Source: Microvirga ossetica
GTDB lineage: Bacteria > Pseudomonadota > Alphaproteobacteria > Rhizobiales > Beijerinckiaceae
NCBI RefSeq assembly: GCF_002741015.1
Contig: NZ_CP016616.1
Coordinates: 1,347,501 to 1,411,500 of the forward strand
Length of the DNA stretch: 64,000 nt
Reading direction: 5' to 3'
Shown: one piece after another, positions 7,572 to 16,525 of the stretch
Position numbering within the stretch: the stretch's first letter is position 1
How the letters are laid out: the number at the start of each line of letters is the position of its first letter
The notes under the pieces: model-generated
The model's input: the letters and a program-made list of their open reading frames with translations, nothing else
The model's database searches: none
Told to the model about the DNA's origin: nothing
Made by a program: the position numbers and the translations under genes

Positions 7572-9317
7572 TTAAACCGCGTCGGGCCGCTCGGCGTAAG
7601 CGACGCGGTATACGAGGAACTCTTCGTCATACCCCTTGATCCGGCGCATCCCCGTCGGGTTCAGAATCCGCTGATCCTTGACCGCCTCCGCAACCGTCGC
7701 GTCCGCGAGGATCTCCCGGTCGGCGGCCGACGCGCACAGGCGCGCGGCGAGGTTCACGACGCTGCCGATGGCGGTGTAGTCGAACCGGCTCTCGTAGCCG
7801 ATCCGCCCGACCGTGGCCTGGCCCATGGCAAGCCCCATCCCGAACCCGATCCGGTATCCCCGCTGGTGCCAGCCGACGATGAGCTTCTGCACGCAAAGCT
7901 GCATCTCCACCGCAAGATCGACGGCCTGCAGCGCCGGCTCCGCGACCGGGACGGGCGCGTTGACGAGGAGCATCAGCCCGTCGCCCGAAAAGCTCGTGAG
8001 CGTCGCCCCATACTTGGTGATGATCTGGCCGAGCGCATCGTAATATTCCGACAGGACGCTCATCACCTCCTCGGGAGCCGTCCTTGCCGAAAAGGCGGTG
8101 AAGCCGCGCAGGTCGCCGAACACGGTCACGACTTCGGTGCGGCGGCCCTCGAGCACATCGTCGTCACCCTTGCGGTCGACCAGCTCCGCCACCTGCGGCG
8201 CGAGGAACCGCTTGAGTTTCGCGATCCGCTCCTGGCGTTCCTGCGACACGGCGAGCTCAGCGGCCATGGCGTTGAAGCTCTCGGCGAGCCGCTGAAGTTC
8301 GTCCCCCGTTGCGATATGGATGCGATGGTCGAACTGCCCGGCACCGATGCGCTCGGTGCCATCCTCGAGCATGTGGATCGGCTTGGTCATCCGGCTGGCG
8401 AGGACATAGGCCAGCAAACCCGAGAAGGCGGCGCCGGCGAGAAGAAGGCCGACGGTCCGCCACAAGGCCGCATAGATCGGCCCGAAGGCCTCGGACAGGG
8501 GCTGCTCGACCACGACCGTCCAGTCAGGGCCGGCAACCGGCGCGGCGGCTGCTGCGACGGCGATGCCCTCGGCGTCCCAGCCCGTCGCGACATCCGCACC
8601 GGCGCGTTGGATCACCTCCCGGATCTCCCGGAAGGGAGCGAGCGTCGCCTCGTCCGCGCCCCGCAGCACGAGGCTGATGTCCGGATGGGCCACGAGCCGG
8701 CCCGGCCCGTCCAGCACGAAGGCGTCGCCCGTCGCGCCGATCTTGATGGCCGAGATCACGTCCCAGATCAGTTTCAGGTTCACCTCGGCGACAACCACGC
8801 CGACCGAGGGACGATTGCCGGATATCGCAACCGTCATGTAGGGCTCGGAGTCGCGATAATAGCTGACTTCGCCGTACCAGAGCCGGTTCGAGCGGGCTCC
8901 CGCCACGGCCTCGTCGGCCGAGCGGTCGGTTCGGGTCTCGGTTCGGTTCAGGCCGATGCGCGAGACATAGAGACGCTCGCGTCCGTTGCCGTCGAGAAGC
9001 GTGAGGCTGACGATGGCCGGCACCTGCCGCAGCAGGCGCAGGGCATCGATCCGCCGCCGCTCGTCCGGTTCGTCGGTCCAGGGGAGCTGGACCAGCCAGC
9101 CGAGCTGATTGGCGATGCCGTCGAGAAAGCCCTGGATCTTGGCGCCCGCCGACCGCGCCTCGACCCCCAAAAGCTGATCGAGCGTCGCCCGCTGGTCGCG
9201 ATAGCCGAACCAGGCCTCGCTGACGCCATTGGTCGCCAGAGGAATGACCACGGCCAGAAACAGCACGAGGAAATATTTCTGGAACAGGCCGCGGAGCCGG
9301 AGACGCTGCTTGCTCAT
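7572..9317 (-). CDS. Membrane class III adenylate/guanylate cyclase with dCache and HAMP
   Basis: The 581-residue product has an N-terminal membrane helix (FLVLFLAVVIPLATNGV), a periplasmic dCache-like sensor of about 250 residues, a second helix (VGLLLAGAAFSGLLAYVLA), a HAMP segment (MTKPIHMLEDGTERIGAG) and a catalytic domain. Metal-binding aspartates are present in FGDLRGFTAF and FSGDGLMLLVN, and the transition-state Asn/Arg in VVNLAARLC. It should make cAMP (or cGMP) in response to a periplasmic signal. The ATG at 9317 is preferred to a TTG 27 bases upstream; neither has a strong ribosome-binding site. Confidence 0.88.
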   Translation of the reverse strand: MSKQRLRLRGLFQKYFLVLFLAVVIPLATNGVSEAWFGYRDQRATLDQLLGVEARSAGAKIQGFLDGIANQLGWLVQLPWTDEPDERRRIDALRLLRQVPAIVSLTLLDGNGRERLYVSRIGLNRTETRTDRSADEAVAGARSNRLWYGEVSYYRDSEPYMTVAISGNRPSVGVVVAEVNLKLIWDVISAIKIGATGDAFVLDGPGRLVAHPDISLVLRGADEATLAPFREIREVIQRAGADVATGWDAEGIAVAAAAAPVAGPDWTVVVEQPLSEAFGPIYAALWRTVGLLLAGAAFSGLLAYVLASRMTKPIHMLEDGTERIGAGQFDHRIHIATGDELQRLAESFNAMAAELAVSQERQERIAKLKRFLAPQVAELVDRKGDDDVLEGRRTEVVTVFGDLRGFTAFSARTAPEEVMSVLSEYYDALGQIITKYGATLTSFSGDGLMLLVNAPVPVAEPALQAVDLAVEMQLCVQKLIVGWHQRGYRIGFGMGLAMGQATVGRIGYESRFDYTAIGSVVNLAARLCASAADREILADATVAEAVKDQRILNPTGMRRIKGYDEEFLVYRVAYAERPDAV

Positions 9318-9564
9318 GAGCGCTTTGGCCGATCGCGACGGCAAGGAGCCGGGATCGCACGGATCATCGACACGGAAGGCAAAGCGATCATTGAGAGGCC
9401 TCGACCGGCAGCCATCGCATTTCCGTCGATTATGAGGCCAGTCGCGGCACCCTGCCAGTGGTTTGTCTCCGGCTGCCGCCGTCGCCCGCAGCCGCCGTTC
9501 GTGGCGGCCACTCCACTTTTGCGCCCATGCTTTGAGGGGCGAGAAGCGTTACCATGCGATCGAC

Positions 9565-10263
9565 ATGCACAGGATCGTGGGTCGCATAAAGGAAATTCGC
9601 CGGATGCGGCGCGTGTATACGGACCGGCTGCTCACGCTGCTGACCGTAGTGCTGATGCTTGCGATGTTTGTCTTTGCACCGCTTCAGGCCGTCGGAATTT
9701 TCGTGTTTCAGGGCTTCGCGATCGCGGCCCTGTTGGCGATCATCGGCAGCATGTTCGTCATCTCCGACCACCCCGCGGCTTTAGCCGTGATGTTTATCTG
9801 CCTCACGGCCAATATCGTCGTCTTCGTGCTGCGGCTCTATTATCCGCCATGGCCATACAACCTTTATGTATTGGCGTCTGCCTGGCTCGCCATCTCGGTC
9901 ACTCTTGGAGCGGTCGTCGCCCAAGCCGTCTTCAGGCGCGGCCGCATCACCTATCACCGCATCGTGGGCGCCATCCTGCTGTACCTGCTCATCGCCGTCT
10001 TTTTCGGGACCCTGTTCATCTTTGTCGGGCTGTCGACCCCGGATGCCATCAAGGGAATAACATTCGAAGACAACGCGGCCCTTGCCAACTCGGTCTTCTA
10101 TCTGAGCTTCGTGACCCTGACCTCGACGGGATACGGCGACATCGTTCCGGTGCATCCGATCGCACGCACGCTGTGCATCCTCGAAAGCGTGATCGGCCAA
10201 TTGTATCCGGCGACTTTGCTGGCGAGGATCGTGACCCTCGAAATGCGTCACAGCAGCGACTGA
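9565..10263 (+). CDS. Two-pore-helix type potassium channel protein
   Basis: The protein is 232 residues from the ATG at 9565 (longer in-frame starts exist). It has about six hydrophobic segments and one selectivity filter, TLTSTGYGDIVP, followed by a last helix. That is the K+ channel signature TxGYGD. No RCK or cyclic-nucleotide-binding domain follows; the protein ends 40 residues after the filter. It likely forms a tetrameric K+ channel. It is divergent from the cyclase gene, so a shared regulatory region is possible. Confidence 0.85.
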   Translation: MHRIVGRIKEIRRMRRVYTDRLLTLLTVVLMLAMFVFAPLQAVGIFVFQGFAIAALLAIIGSMFVISDHPAALAVMFICLTANIVVFVLRLYYPPWPYNLYVLASAWLAISVTLGAVVAQAVFRRGRITYHRIVGAILLYLLIAVFFGTLFIFVGLSTPDAIKGITFEDNAALANSVFYLSFVTLTSTGYGDIVPVHPIARTLCILESVIGQLYPATLLARIVTLEMRHSSD

Positions 10264-10457
10264 GAACGCACCGCTCGTGGGATGGCGCCCGCGAGTTCGG
10301 CGAGACCGACTTTTCCGTCCATGCGGGACAACAGGAGGCCTTTCGTCCGACGCACCTGCCAGGGAGCGAGCCCTCCGCGAGCGGGCTGCAGGATTGCAGG
10401 CTGGTCGCAGTAGAACCGGGTGAGATGGGCGAGGAAGCGGACCTGTTCTTCACCCAT
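10248..10457 (-). pseudogene. Remnant of an AraC-family regulator
   Basis: The minus-strand frame reads ARGGLAPWQVRRTKGLLLSR then MDGKVGLAELAGA. This matches the junction into the helix-turn-helix of AraC-type regulators (GGLAPWQxRR...LAELA). It ends about 10 residues later, before the first recognition helix, where it meets the end of the K+ channel gene. The rest of the DNA-binding domain and the sensor domain are missing, so this looks like a decayed fragment. Confidence 0.55.
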
Positions 10458-10533
10458 CAGACCGGTTAGTCTGCGCGCCGGGACACAGGTCGCGGCGCTG
10501 AGCTGCTGGCTTTGTTGTCAGGCAGAGTGAAGC

Positions 10534-11307
10534 ATGAACGTGCGGGACTTATTCGATCTTTCCGGCCAAACGGCGTTGATCACCGGCTCATCGGGGGGCT
10601 TGGGGCTGGCCATTGCCCGCGGGCTTGCGGAGGCCGGCGCGGCGGTCATTCTCAATGGTCGCGATGAGGCAAAGCTCACCGCTGCCGCGCACACGCTGAG
10701 CAGTGCCGGGCATCGGGTCACCACGAGCGCTTTCGATGTCTCCGACGAGAGCGCGATCGAGGCTGCCTTCGATGGCTTCGACCGCTCGGGCATCGCCATC
10801 GACATTCTCGTCAACAATGCCGGCATTCAACTGCGCAAGCCGATGGTGGATCTGGCGGCCGACGAGTGGCGGATGGTGCTGGAAACCAACCTCACCAGCG
10901 CCTTCCTGGTCGGTCGCGAGGCTGCAAGACGCATGATCGCACGGGGCAATGGCGGAAAGGTCATCAATATCGGTTCGCTGGCGAGCGAGGTCGCTCGCGC
11001 AACCATCGCGCCCTACACGGCCGCGAAGGGCGGCATCAAGATGCTGACGCGCTCCATGGCGGCCGAATGGGCGGCGCACGGCATTCAAGCCAATGCCATC
11101 GGCCCTGGCTACATCGTCACCGACATGAACAGGGCCCTTGCGGAGGACGCCAAGTTCGATGCCTGGGTGCGAGGCCGGACTCCCTCCGGGCGCTGGGGCG
11201 TGCCGGATGACCTGATCGGCGTTGCCGTATTCCTGGCCTCTGCCGCATCGGCCTATGTCAATGGCCAGATCATCTACGTCGACGGCGGGCTGCTCGCGGT
11301 GCTGTGA
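10534..11307 (+). CDS. SDR-family oxidoreductase, gluconate 5-dehydrogenase-like
   Basis: The 257-residue classical short-chain dehydrogenase has the cofactor motif TGSSGGLG near residue 17, NNAG at about residue 92, catalytic Ser in INIGSLAS, and YTAAK (YxxxK). The start VRDLFDLSGQTALITG and the C-terminal YVNGQIIYVDGGLLAVL resemble gluconate 5-dehydrogenases, which interconvert 5-ketogluconate and gluconate with NADP(H). An AraC remnant lies just upstream on the other strand. The exact substrate is inferred. Confidence 0.85.
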   Translation: MNVRDLFDLSGQTALITGSSGGLGLAIARGLAEAGAAVILNGRDEAKLTAAAHTLSSAGHRVTTSAFDVSDESAIEAAFDGFDRSGIAIDILVNNAGIQLRKPMVDLAADEWRMVLETNLTSAFLVGREAARRMIARGNGGKVINIGSLASEVARATIAPYTAAKGGIKMLTRSMAAEWAAHGIQANAIGPGYIVTDMNRALAEDAKFDAWVRGRTPSGRWGVPDDLIGVAVFLASAASAYVNGQIIYVDGGLLAVL

Positions 11308-11316
11308 AAGCAGCGC

Positions 11317-12681
11317 TCATTGGCTCTGCGGAGCGGCAGCGTTCGTCGCCGCCACCCGCCACACGGCATTGCCGGCATCGTCGGCGATGAGGAGCGCCCC
11401 GGTGCCGTCGATGGCGACGCCGACCGGACGGCCGCGGGCCTGATCGCCGTCCAGGAACCCGGTGACCACGTCCTGCGCCTTGCCGGCCGGCTTGCCGTTC
11501 GCGAAGGGGACGTAGACGACCTTGTAACCGTTAAAGGCGTTGCGGTTCCAGCTGCCGTGCTCGCCAATAAACGCGCCGTTCCTGTAAGGCTCAGGCAAGG
11601 TCGAGTTCATCGAGAAGGTCAGGCCGAGCGCTGCCACATGGCTCGACAGCGCGTAATCAGGCATGATGGCCTTCTGCACCATGTCCGGTCGCGGCGGATG
11701 CACGCGCTCGTCCACATGATTGCCGAAATAGCTCCATGGCCAGCCGTAGAAGGCGCCCTCCTGCACGGAGGTCAGGTAATCCGGCACGAGGTTGGGCCCG
11801 AGCTCGTCCCTTTCGTTGACGACCGTCCACAGGACACCGGTTTCGGGATGGAACGTCAGGCCGTTGGGGTTGCGCAGGCCGGACGCGTAAAGGCGGGCGG
11901 CGCCCGTCCCGCGGTCGATCTGCCAGATCGCGGCGCGGCCCTTCTCGGCCTCGATTCCGCGTTCCGCGGCGTTCGAGTTGGAGCCGACCGAGGCATAGAG
12001 AAAGCGCCCGTCCGGACTGATCGCCAAATCCTTGGTCCAGTGATGGTTGATCGGCCCGCCGGGAAGCGGCGCCAGCTCCTTCGGCGCCGCGGTGATCTGT
12101 GTCTGTCCGAGCTGATAGGGATAGGCCAGGATCGCATCGGCCGCAGCGACGTAGAGCGTGCCCTCGTGCCAGAGGACGCCGAAGGGCGAGTTCAGCCCTT
12201 TGAGCAGATCGTGGCGCTCATCGACCTTGCCGTCGCGGTTCGTGTCCCGCAGGAGCGTGATCAGGTTGCTTTCCTTCGGCGGTCCGCCGCCGCCACCCTT
12301 GGCCATCGCCATGATCCATTCGCGGATCACGTCCTTGGGCCGCGGCAACGGCTTGCCTTCCGGTGCGCGCGACTGCACGACGAGGACGTCGCCGTTCGGC
12401 AAGGTGCGCACCGTGCGCGGGTTGACGAGATCCTTGGCGTAGACGGTCACCGCGAGCCCCTGCGGGACCGTCGGGGTCTGGCCGTCCTTCCAGCCGACCA
12501 CTTCGGCCACCTTCAGGTCGGGCAGGATTTCCGTGCTGGGCTCGGGAAGAACCGGATCGGGGCCGATCTGGGTGGAGACATCGAAGCCCGAGCCGCTGTC
12601 GCTGCAGCCGATGAGGGCGAGCGCAAGGAGGCCAGTTGCAAGAAGAGCGGAGGCGCGATTCCGGTGGAAGCGTTCAGTCAT
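11317..12681 (-). CDS. PQQ-dependent sugar (sorbosone-type) dehydrogenase, lipoprotein
   Basis: The 454-residue product starts MTERFHRNRASALLATGLLA followed by LALIGCSDS, a lipobox with Cys as the lipidated residue. The body is a six-bladed beta-propeller of the soluble glucose/sorbosone dehydrogenase type: GLAVTVYAKDLVNPRTVRTL, NHHWTKDLAISPDGRFLYAS, RNPNGLTFHPETGVLWTVVN, GEHGSWNRN. Periplasmic oxidation of a sugar or aldehyde with PQQ is likely. Its ATG overlaps the stop of the DUF2231 gene by 8 bp (ATGACTGA), so the two are translationally coupled. Confidence 0.85.
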   Translation of the reverse strand: MTERFHRNRASALLATGLLALALIGCSDSGSGFDVSTQIGPDPVLPEPSTEILPDLKVAEVVGWKDGQTPTVPQGLAVTVYAKDLVNPRTVRTLPNGDVLVVQSRAPEGKPLPRPKDVIREWIMAMAKGGGGGPPKESNLITLLRDTNRDGKVDERHDLLKGLNSPFGVLWHEGTLYVAAADAILAYPYQLGQTQITAAPKELAPLPGGPINHHWTKDLAISPDGRFLYASVGSNSNAAERGIEAEKGRAAIWQIDRGTGAARLYASGLRNPNGLTFHPETGVLWTVVNERDELGPNLVPDYLTSVQEGAFYGWPWSYFGNHVDERVHPPRPDMVQKAIMPDYALSSHVAALGLTFSMNSTLPEPYRNGAFIGEHGSWNRNAFNGYKVVYVPFANGKPAGKAQDVVTGFLDGDQARGRPVGVAIDGTGALLIADDAGNAVWRVAATNAAAPQSQ

Positions 12682-13138
12682 AGTAGCGCACTCCCACGCC
12701 GTGGATATGAACGAGCGCCGCGCCAAGCCAGCCGGTGACGAGCATGACCAGCACCGTCAGCGCCGAGAGAGTCAGCCCCCAGGGCACGACCGCAGTCCAG
12801 CCGTCGGCCGTATGAACGAGATTGTTGAAGAAGGCCAGGATCAGCGCGATGAGGTTGCCGATGGCGTGCGGCCAGGCAGGCTTCAAACTGCGGATTTCCG
12901 GACGGGCGAAGAAATCGATCGCCCCGAACACAGCTGCAAGGACGCCGAAAACGATGCCCGCCAGCAGCAGCCAGGCGGAGAATTCCAGCCACATCAGATT
13001 CGATGTTCGCCAGTAAGCGATGTCGGCAATGAGAGCGAGCGTGAAGCAGACGATGGGAAACGGCACCAGCATCGCGTGGATCGGATGCCCGGCGATTGCG
13101 GCGGTCGATTGCCGAGACCTGATATATTGCGGCGGCAT
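12674..13138 (-). CDS. DUF2231 membrane protein
   Basis: The 154-residue protein has four hydrophobic helices. The family signature GHPIHAMLVPFPIVCF occupies residues 17-32 and supplies two His residues. DUF2231 proteins are inner-membrane proteins, often next to redox enzymes, and may bind heme or quinone; that role is inference. It is first in a two-gene operon with the PQQ-type dehydrogenase, so it might be the electron-accepting partner. Confidence 0.82.
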   Translation of the reverse strand: MPPQYIRSRQSTAAIAGHPIHAMLVPFPIVCFTLALIADIAYWRTSNLMWLEFSAWLLLAGIVFGVLAAVFGAIDFFARPEIRSLKPAWPHAIGNLIALILAFFNNLVHTADGWTAVVPWGLTLSALTVLVMLVTGWLGAALVHIHGVGVRYYD

Positions 13139-13170
13139 TGGAGCTCTCTTCGTCGATGAGACTCTATGTC

Positions 13171-13195
13171 TACGGCCGATGCCCGCTTAAGTTCC
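13171..13195 (-). promoter_or_regulatory. Possible EcfG (general stress) promoter
   Basis: On the minus strand GGAAC is followed after 16 bases by CGTA, close to the alphaproteobacterial sigma-EcfG consensus GGAAC-N16/17-CGTT. It lies about 33 bases before the DUF2231 start codon. One mismatch remains in the -10 part. Confidence 0.4.
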
Positions 13196-13365
13196 TCGGC
13201 TACGCTTCACGACATCGTTCCATATGCCCAGGATGAACCTTCCCGCAGTCGCTGCGACGATTGATCTGCCATATCGTGACCTAGATCCATTGCGACGGGA
13301 TATAATCGCGCGTGCCATGGAATTCGCTGAGGGGCATTTCACGGCGGACAATCGGAGATTTTGGA

Positions 13366-13692
13366 ATGACCAGCGTCGACGATGTGGGAAAGACGATCCT
13401 TCGCAACAAGCTCCTCGGCAGATGGGCCGCCGAGAGATTGGGAATCACAGGCCAGGAGGCCGATGCCTACTCGGATGCCCTCGCCCGAGCCACGGTCGAT
13501 CCGAAACTCTGTGACGTCTTCAGCAAAATCCGCAAGGATTTCGACGCCGCCGGCGTGGTCGAGTCGGATGAGCGGATCCTCGGCGTCATGACCGAACTCA
13601 TGCTCAAGGCCGGAAACCTGATGCCGGGAACGCGGGGAGAGTCCTCCGATGCCGCAACGGTGATGATCGCGCGCAATCTGATGTCGCGATGA
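13366..13692 (+). CDS. DUF1476 protein, paralogue of the alphaproteobacterial ATPase inhibitor zeta subunit
   Basis: The 108-residue product contains RNKLLGRWAAERLGITGQEA and KIRKDFDAAGVVESDERI, the conserved core of DUF1476/zeta, the inhibitor of F1-ATPase in Paracoccus and relatives. A GGAG site about 9 bases upstream supports the ATG at 13366. Only 12 residues precede RNKLLG, against about 30 in usual zeta proteins, so most of the N-terminal inhibitory segment is absent. A C-terminal extension (PGTRGESSDAATVMIARNLM) replaces it in length. It may not inhibit ATPase. Confidence 0.8.
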   Translation: MTSVDDVGKTILRNKLLGRWAAERLGITGQEADAYSDALARATVDPKLCDVFSKIRKDFDAAGVVESDERILGVMTELMLKAGNLMPGTRGESSDAATVMIARNLMSR

Positions 13693-13719
13693 GGCCACAA
13701 GCCGAGCCGAGCGGCCGGC

Positions 13720-14772
13720 TCAGGCCGCGCCAGCCATAGCGCTCGACCGCGTGCGCTTCTGCGTCGGCGTCACCCCCGTCCACCGCTTGAAAGCGCTCGT
13801 GAAGGCACTGATCTCCTGAAAGCCGAGCAGCCAGGCGATTTGCGAGATCGAGAGAGTCGGATCCTCCAGATAGCGCAATGCGAGATCCCTTCGCATGTCT
13901 TCCAGGATTTCGGTAAAGGACACGCCCTCCTCGGCAAGCCGGCGCGCGAGCGTCCGGCGGCTCATGCCGAACGTTTCGGCGATGTTGCTCATTTGCGCCC
14001 GCCCGTGCGGCAGGACCGGTGCGATGGCGTTCTCCACAAGAGCCCGCATCGGCGTAGCCCGTGCGGGTCGGCGCGCCAGGATCTCTTCGCAATACCTGAT
14101 CAGAAGTTCGTTCAGATAGTGATCTGCGCTGACGAACGGCAGCGCAGAGGCATCCCGTACGAACGTAATCTCGTCGCGCTCGGCGCCGAACGCGACTTTG
14201 CAGCCGAAGAACGCATCCTGCTCGTCGGACGATCCGCAGCGCGGATGGAAGAACTTGACACGGGTCGGCCTGAGATGCGTGCCCGTCAGGTGCCTGCATA
14301 CCCTCACCAGGGCCGTCGCCCAGAACTCCATCTGATGGCGATCGGAATGCCGCGGCACGCCGACATAGCTCACGTGGACACACAGATCGCTCGCCTTCCG
14401 GCACTGAACCTTGATGCCCTCGTTGGTCACCCCGCTGTAGCGTACGGTCCGGGTGAGGGCTTGCCCAAGCGTCGCGGAGGAGGCGAGGACGTAGTAGAAC
14501 AGGCCGATTTCCCTGAGATCGAAGCCCTCGGCGAGATGGAAGCCGAGCAACTCGTCGCCGACGGCGCTTGCCACGAGATTCAACAGGGTAATCTGGTTCC
14601 GGGCACCGATGCGGGCGTCGCGATCCTCCAGGAGAGCGAGCGTGAGGCCTGCCTTTTGCACGAGGGGTTCGGGGTCGATGCCCGCCGCGATGGCGCGAGC
14701 CACCGCAAGGCGGGCAATTCCCCCGCTAGCGGTCGGCGGCATGGTCCCGGGTGCCTTGGACGCATGATGCAT
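13720..14772 (-). CDS. AraC-family transcriptional regulator (OruR/ArgR-like)
   Basis: The 350-residue protein has an N-terminal AraC ligand-binding domain of the Arabinose_bd type (AVARAIAAGIDPEPLVQKAG to about residue 215) and a C-terminal double HTH (SNIAETFGMSRRTLARRLAE, and ISQIAWLLGFQEISAFTSAF). The ATG at 14772 has GGAGG 8 bases upstream and is preferred to earlier in-frame starts. It is divergent from a small hypothetical gene. The effector is unknown. Confidence 0.88.
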   Translation of the reverse strand: MHHASKAPGTMPPTASGGIARLAVARAIAAGIDPEPLVQKAGLTLALLEDRDARIGARNQITLLNLVASAVGDELLGFHLAEGFDLREIGLFYYVLASSATLGQALTRTVRYSGVTNEGIKVQCRKASDLCVHVSYVGVPRHSDRHQMEFWATALVRVCRHLTGTHLRPTRVKFFHPRCGSSDEQDAFFGCKVAFGAERDEITFVRDASALPFVSADHYLNELLIRYCEEILARRPARATPMRALVENAIAPVLPHGRAQMSNIAETFGMSRRTLARRLAEEGVSFTEILEDMRRDLALRYLEDPTLSISQIAWLLGFQEISAFTSAFKRWTGVTPTQKRTRSSAMAGAA

Positions 14773-14983
14773 TGCCTCCACCCCTCCCGATGCGGTGCTC
14801 TCTTTTGCCGTCCCGATGGCTCGTACAGACAAATCAATGGCCAAGGATAGCAAGACCGGGGACCCGTGTCGCGTGTATGAACCTGGCATCGATGGTGATT
14901 ACGCGCAGGGGCTGCTGGTCCTCCCAACCCCGATGCACTCGGCTGCCCATGCGGCCCGGGATCGTGCAACCGATGGAGATCGA

Positions 14984-15331
14984 ATGCCTCAGCCTCAAGC
15001 GATGGCCGCCAGCGCCCCCTGTCCGGCGCTGGACGCCGATTGGATCGAGCAAAAGATCATTCGCGCCTATGTGCGGCTCGCCATGGAGCCGCACGACATG
15101 GACGGATGCCGCGTTGTCACGCTTGTCCGGCATAGCAGCCTCGAGGTGCGTCTGATGGAAGTGCCGAGCGAGGGAATGGCCGGAATGCCGACGCTGTGGC
15201 TCGAACTCCGCTCGCAAATGACAGGGGCGACCATCGACAGTCTCGGCTGCTACGAGTTCGACGAGGACGAATTGTCGGCCGCGGTCATGTTCGTCCAGGA
15301 CGCGACGCACCGGTTGCCGATCCTACATTGA
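14984..15331 (+). CDS. Hypothetical acidic protein (115 aa)
   Basis: Starts at an ATG with GGAGA 8 bases upstream. The soluble protein contains DADWIEQKIIRAYVRLAMEP and ends in an acidic helix (CYEFDEDELSAAVMFVQDAT). There is no signal peptide or membrane segment. The domain is not recognised. It is followed after 38 bp by a small membrane protein in the same direction, likely cotranscribed. Confidence 0.6.
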   Translation: MPQPQAMAASAPCPALDADWIEQKIIRAYVRLAMEPHDMDGCRVVTLVRHSSLEVRLMEVPSEGMAGMPTLWLELRSQMTGATIDSLGCYEFDEDELSAAVMFVQDATHRLPILH

Positions 15332-15369
15332 CGGCGGCACGGCTGCCTCTCGTCGCCCGGAGCGATATC

Positions 15370-15630
15370 ATGGAACCCGCCCCGCGGCGTATCGACCTCA
15401 TAGAAAGCGCCTTCAGCGGCGGCCTGGCGGGACTGCTTCTGTTCGTCGTCTTCGACATCTGCATGGTCGCATCGGACCTGACCTTGGATGTCGATCCCGT
15501 CACGTATTTCCTCACCGGAGTCGCAATGTCGATTCTCGGCGGGATCGTGCTGTCTCTGGTCGTAACCTGGCTTTGGAACCGGCGCGTTTCGAATGGCGCT
15601 CGCGGCAAAGGCCGGGAGGAATCGGAATAA
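15370..15630 (+). CDS. Small two-helix membrane protein (86 aa)
   Basis: The ATG is preceded by GGAG 8 bases upstream. Two clear transmembrane helices (AGLLLFVVFDICMVA and LGGIVLSLVVTWLW) are joined by a short acidic loop, with a basic C-terminal tail, so the inner membrane is expected. No family is recognised. It probably shares a transcript with the 14984 gene. Confidence 0.6.
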   Translation: MEPAPRRIDLIESAFSGGLAGLLLFVVFDICMVASDLTLDVDPVTYFLTGVAMSILGGIVLSLVVTWLWNRRVSNGARGKGREESE

Positions 15631-16009
15631 AATCACGGGATATTTCAATAACGTAAATGTTTCCACCTGCGCGATCCCGTGGCGCATCGTGCTCGGCCGA
15701 ACAGGCCAGGAGCCCATGGGAGACAGGCCTCAGGCCGTCCTCCCGTCACAGACGATTTTCCGGCGCGTAGGGGCAAGTTGCGTACCAGCGCCGGGAACCC
15801 CGCCCGTTCGAAAGGCAGCCTTCAAGAGCGCCATAAATCGGACGGGCGGGAGCTTTTCCGAGCGATCACCCGCGCGACAGACCAGGGTGCGGCCTCCGAA
15901 TAAGACCCGTATAAATTGTATTGGCTCTTGTTTGTGCCCTGCACGATCTGCCGCGGCGGATCGTACGCCTGTTCACTTGAGCAACCCGATCCGCGCCGGC
16001 GAAAATTCT
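15631..16009. other. Intergenic region, no supported gene
   Basis: This 379-bp gap lies between convergent genes. It has short GC-rich dyads such as GATC-T-GCCGCGGC-G-GATC near 15947 and a small AT-rich patch near 15910. A long frame crossing it on the plus strand overlaps real genes at both ends and is not convincing. Nothing clear is seen. Confidence 0.45.
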
Positions 16010-16372
16010 CTATGGCGCGGACAAGTCCCGCCGAAGCTGATCCGGGTCGATTGCCACCTTCAGCACCGTGCCGCCGAAATCAAGGATCAGGACAGGCCTT
16101 TCGCCGCTCCGGTCGATTTTCGTGCTCAAGGGCTGCACCGGCACGCTCTTGGCATGGTTCGGTCCGGCATCCGCGGCAAAGGTCCTGGGCGGCTTGTCCC
16201 GATGGGTTCGCACCATTTCGCTGAGCAGGTCCGTCACGAGAGGCGTGGAATCCACCGCGCTGAGAAGCACCTCATATTCCTTGCCCATATCGGCGCGAAT
16301 GCCGAGGGCGACGATCGTGCCGTCGTCCGAGACCTGAACCCGCCAGGCCTTTGAACCAATCCGCTTGACCAA
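16010..16372 (-). CDS. Hypothetical protein with a TTG start (120 aa)
   Basis: The start is a TTG at 16372 preceded by GGGAGG 8 bases upstream, one of the better ribosome-binding sites nearby. The soluble product has three strand-rich stretches (SKAWRVQVSDDGTIVALGIR, YEVLLSAVDSTPLVTDLL, RPVLILDFGGTVLKVAIDPD). No domain is recognised. It is followed 150 bp upstream by the SGNH hydrolase gene in the same direction. Confidence 0.6.
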   Translation of the reverse strand: MVKRIGSKAWRVQVSDDGTIVALGIRADMGKEYEVLLSAVDSTPLVTDLLSEMVRTHRDKPPRTFAADAGPNHAKSVPVQPLSTKIDRSGERPVLILDFGGTVLKVAIDPDQLRRDLSAP

Positions 16373-16525
16373 TACCCGTTCCTCCCGATGCGCGGATCAG
16401 TTCGCCTCGCAAGAGCGTGAACCGACAGGCCGCTGCGATCACCGATACCCCGACGGACCGTCTCCCTGTCAATCCCGGCAGATCCTCTTCCCACGCGAGG
16501 GAGCGCGAAAGCCGTCTTTCAGCAA

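Noticed and set aside
7866..10469. 867-residue plus-strand frame opposite the cyclase and K+ channel
   Set aside because: It is antisense to a gene with intact cyclase motifs; the translation is Arg/Ala-rich without domains, the usual GC-rich shadow.
13224..13514. 96-residue frame beginning MPRMNLPAVAATIDLPYRDL
   Set aside because: Its first part looks protein-like, but it runs into the DUF1476 gene in another frame and loses coding character there; no ribosome-binding site.
15810..15840. tRNA-like T-arm (GTTCGAAA)
   Set aside because: No acceptor, D or anticodon arms could be found around it.
15593..16354. 253-residue plus-strand frame
   Set aside because: Overlaps a membrane protein gene end and a minus-strand gene with a strong ribosome-binding site; composition is noise-like.
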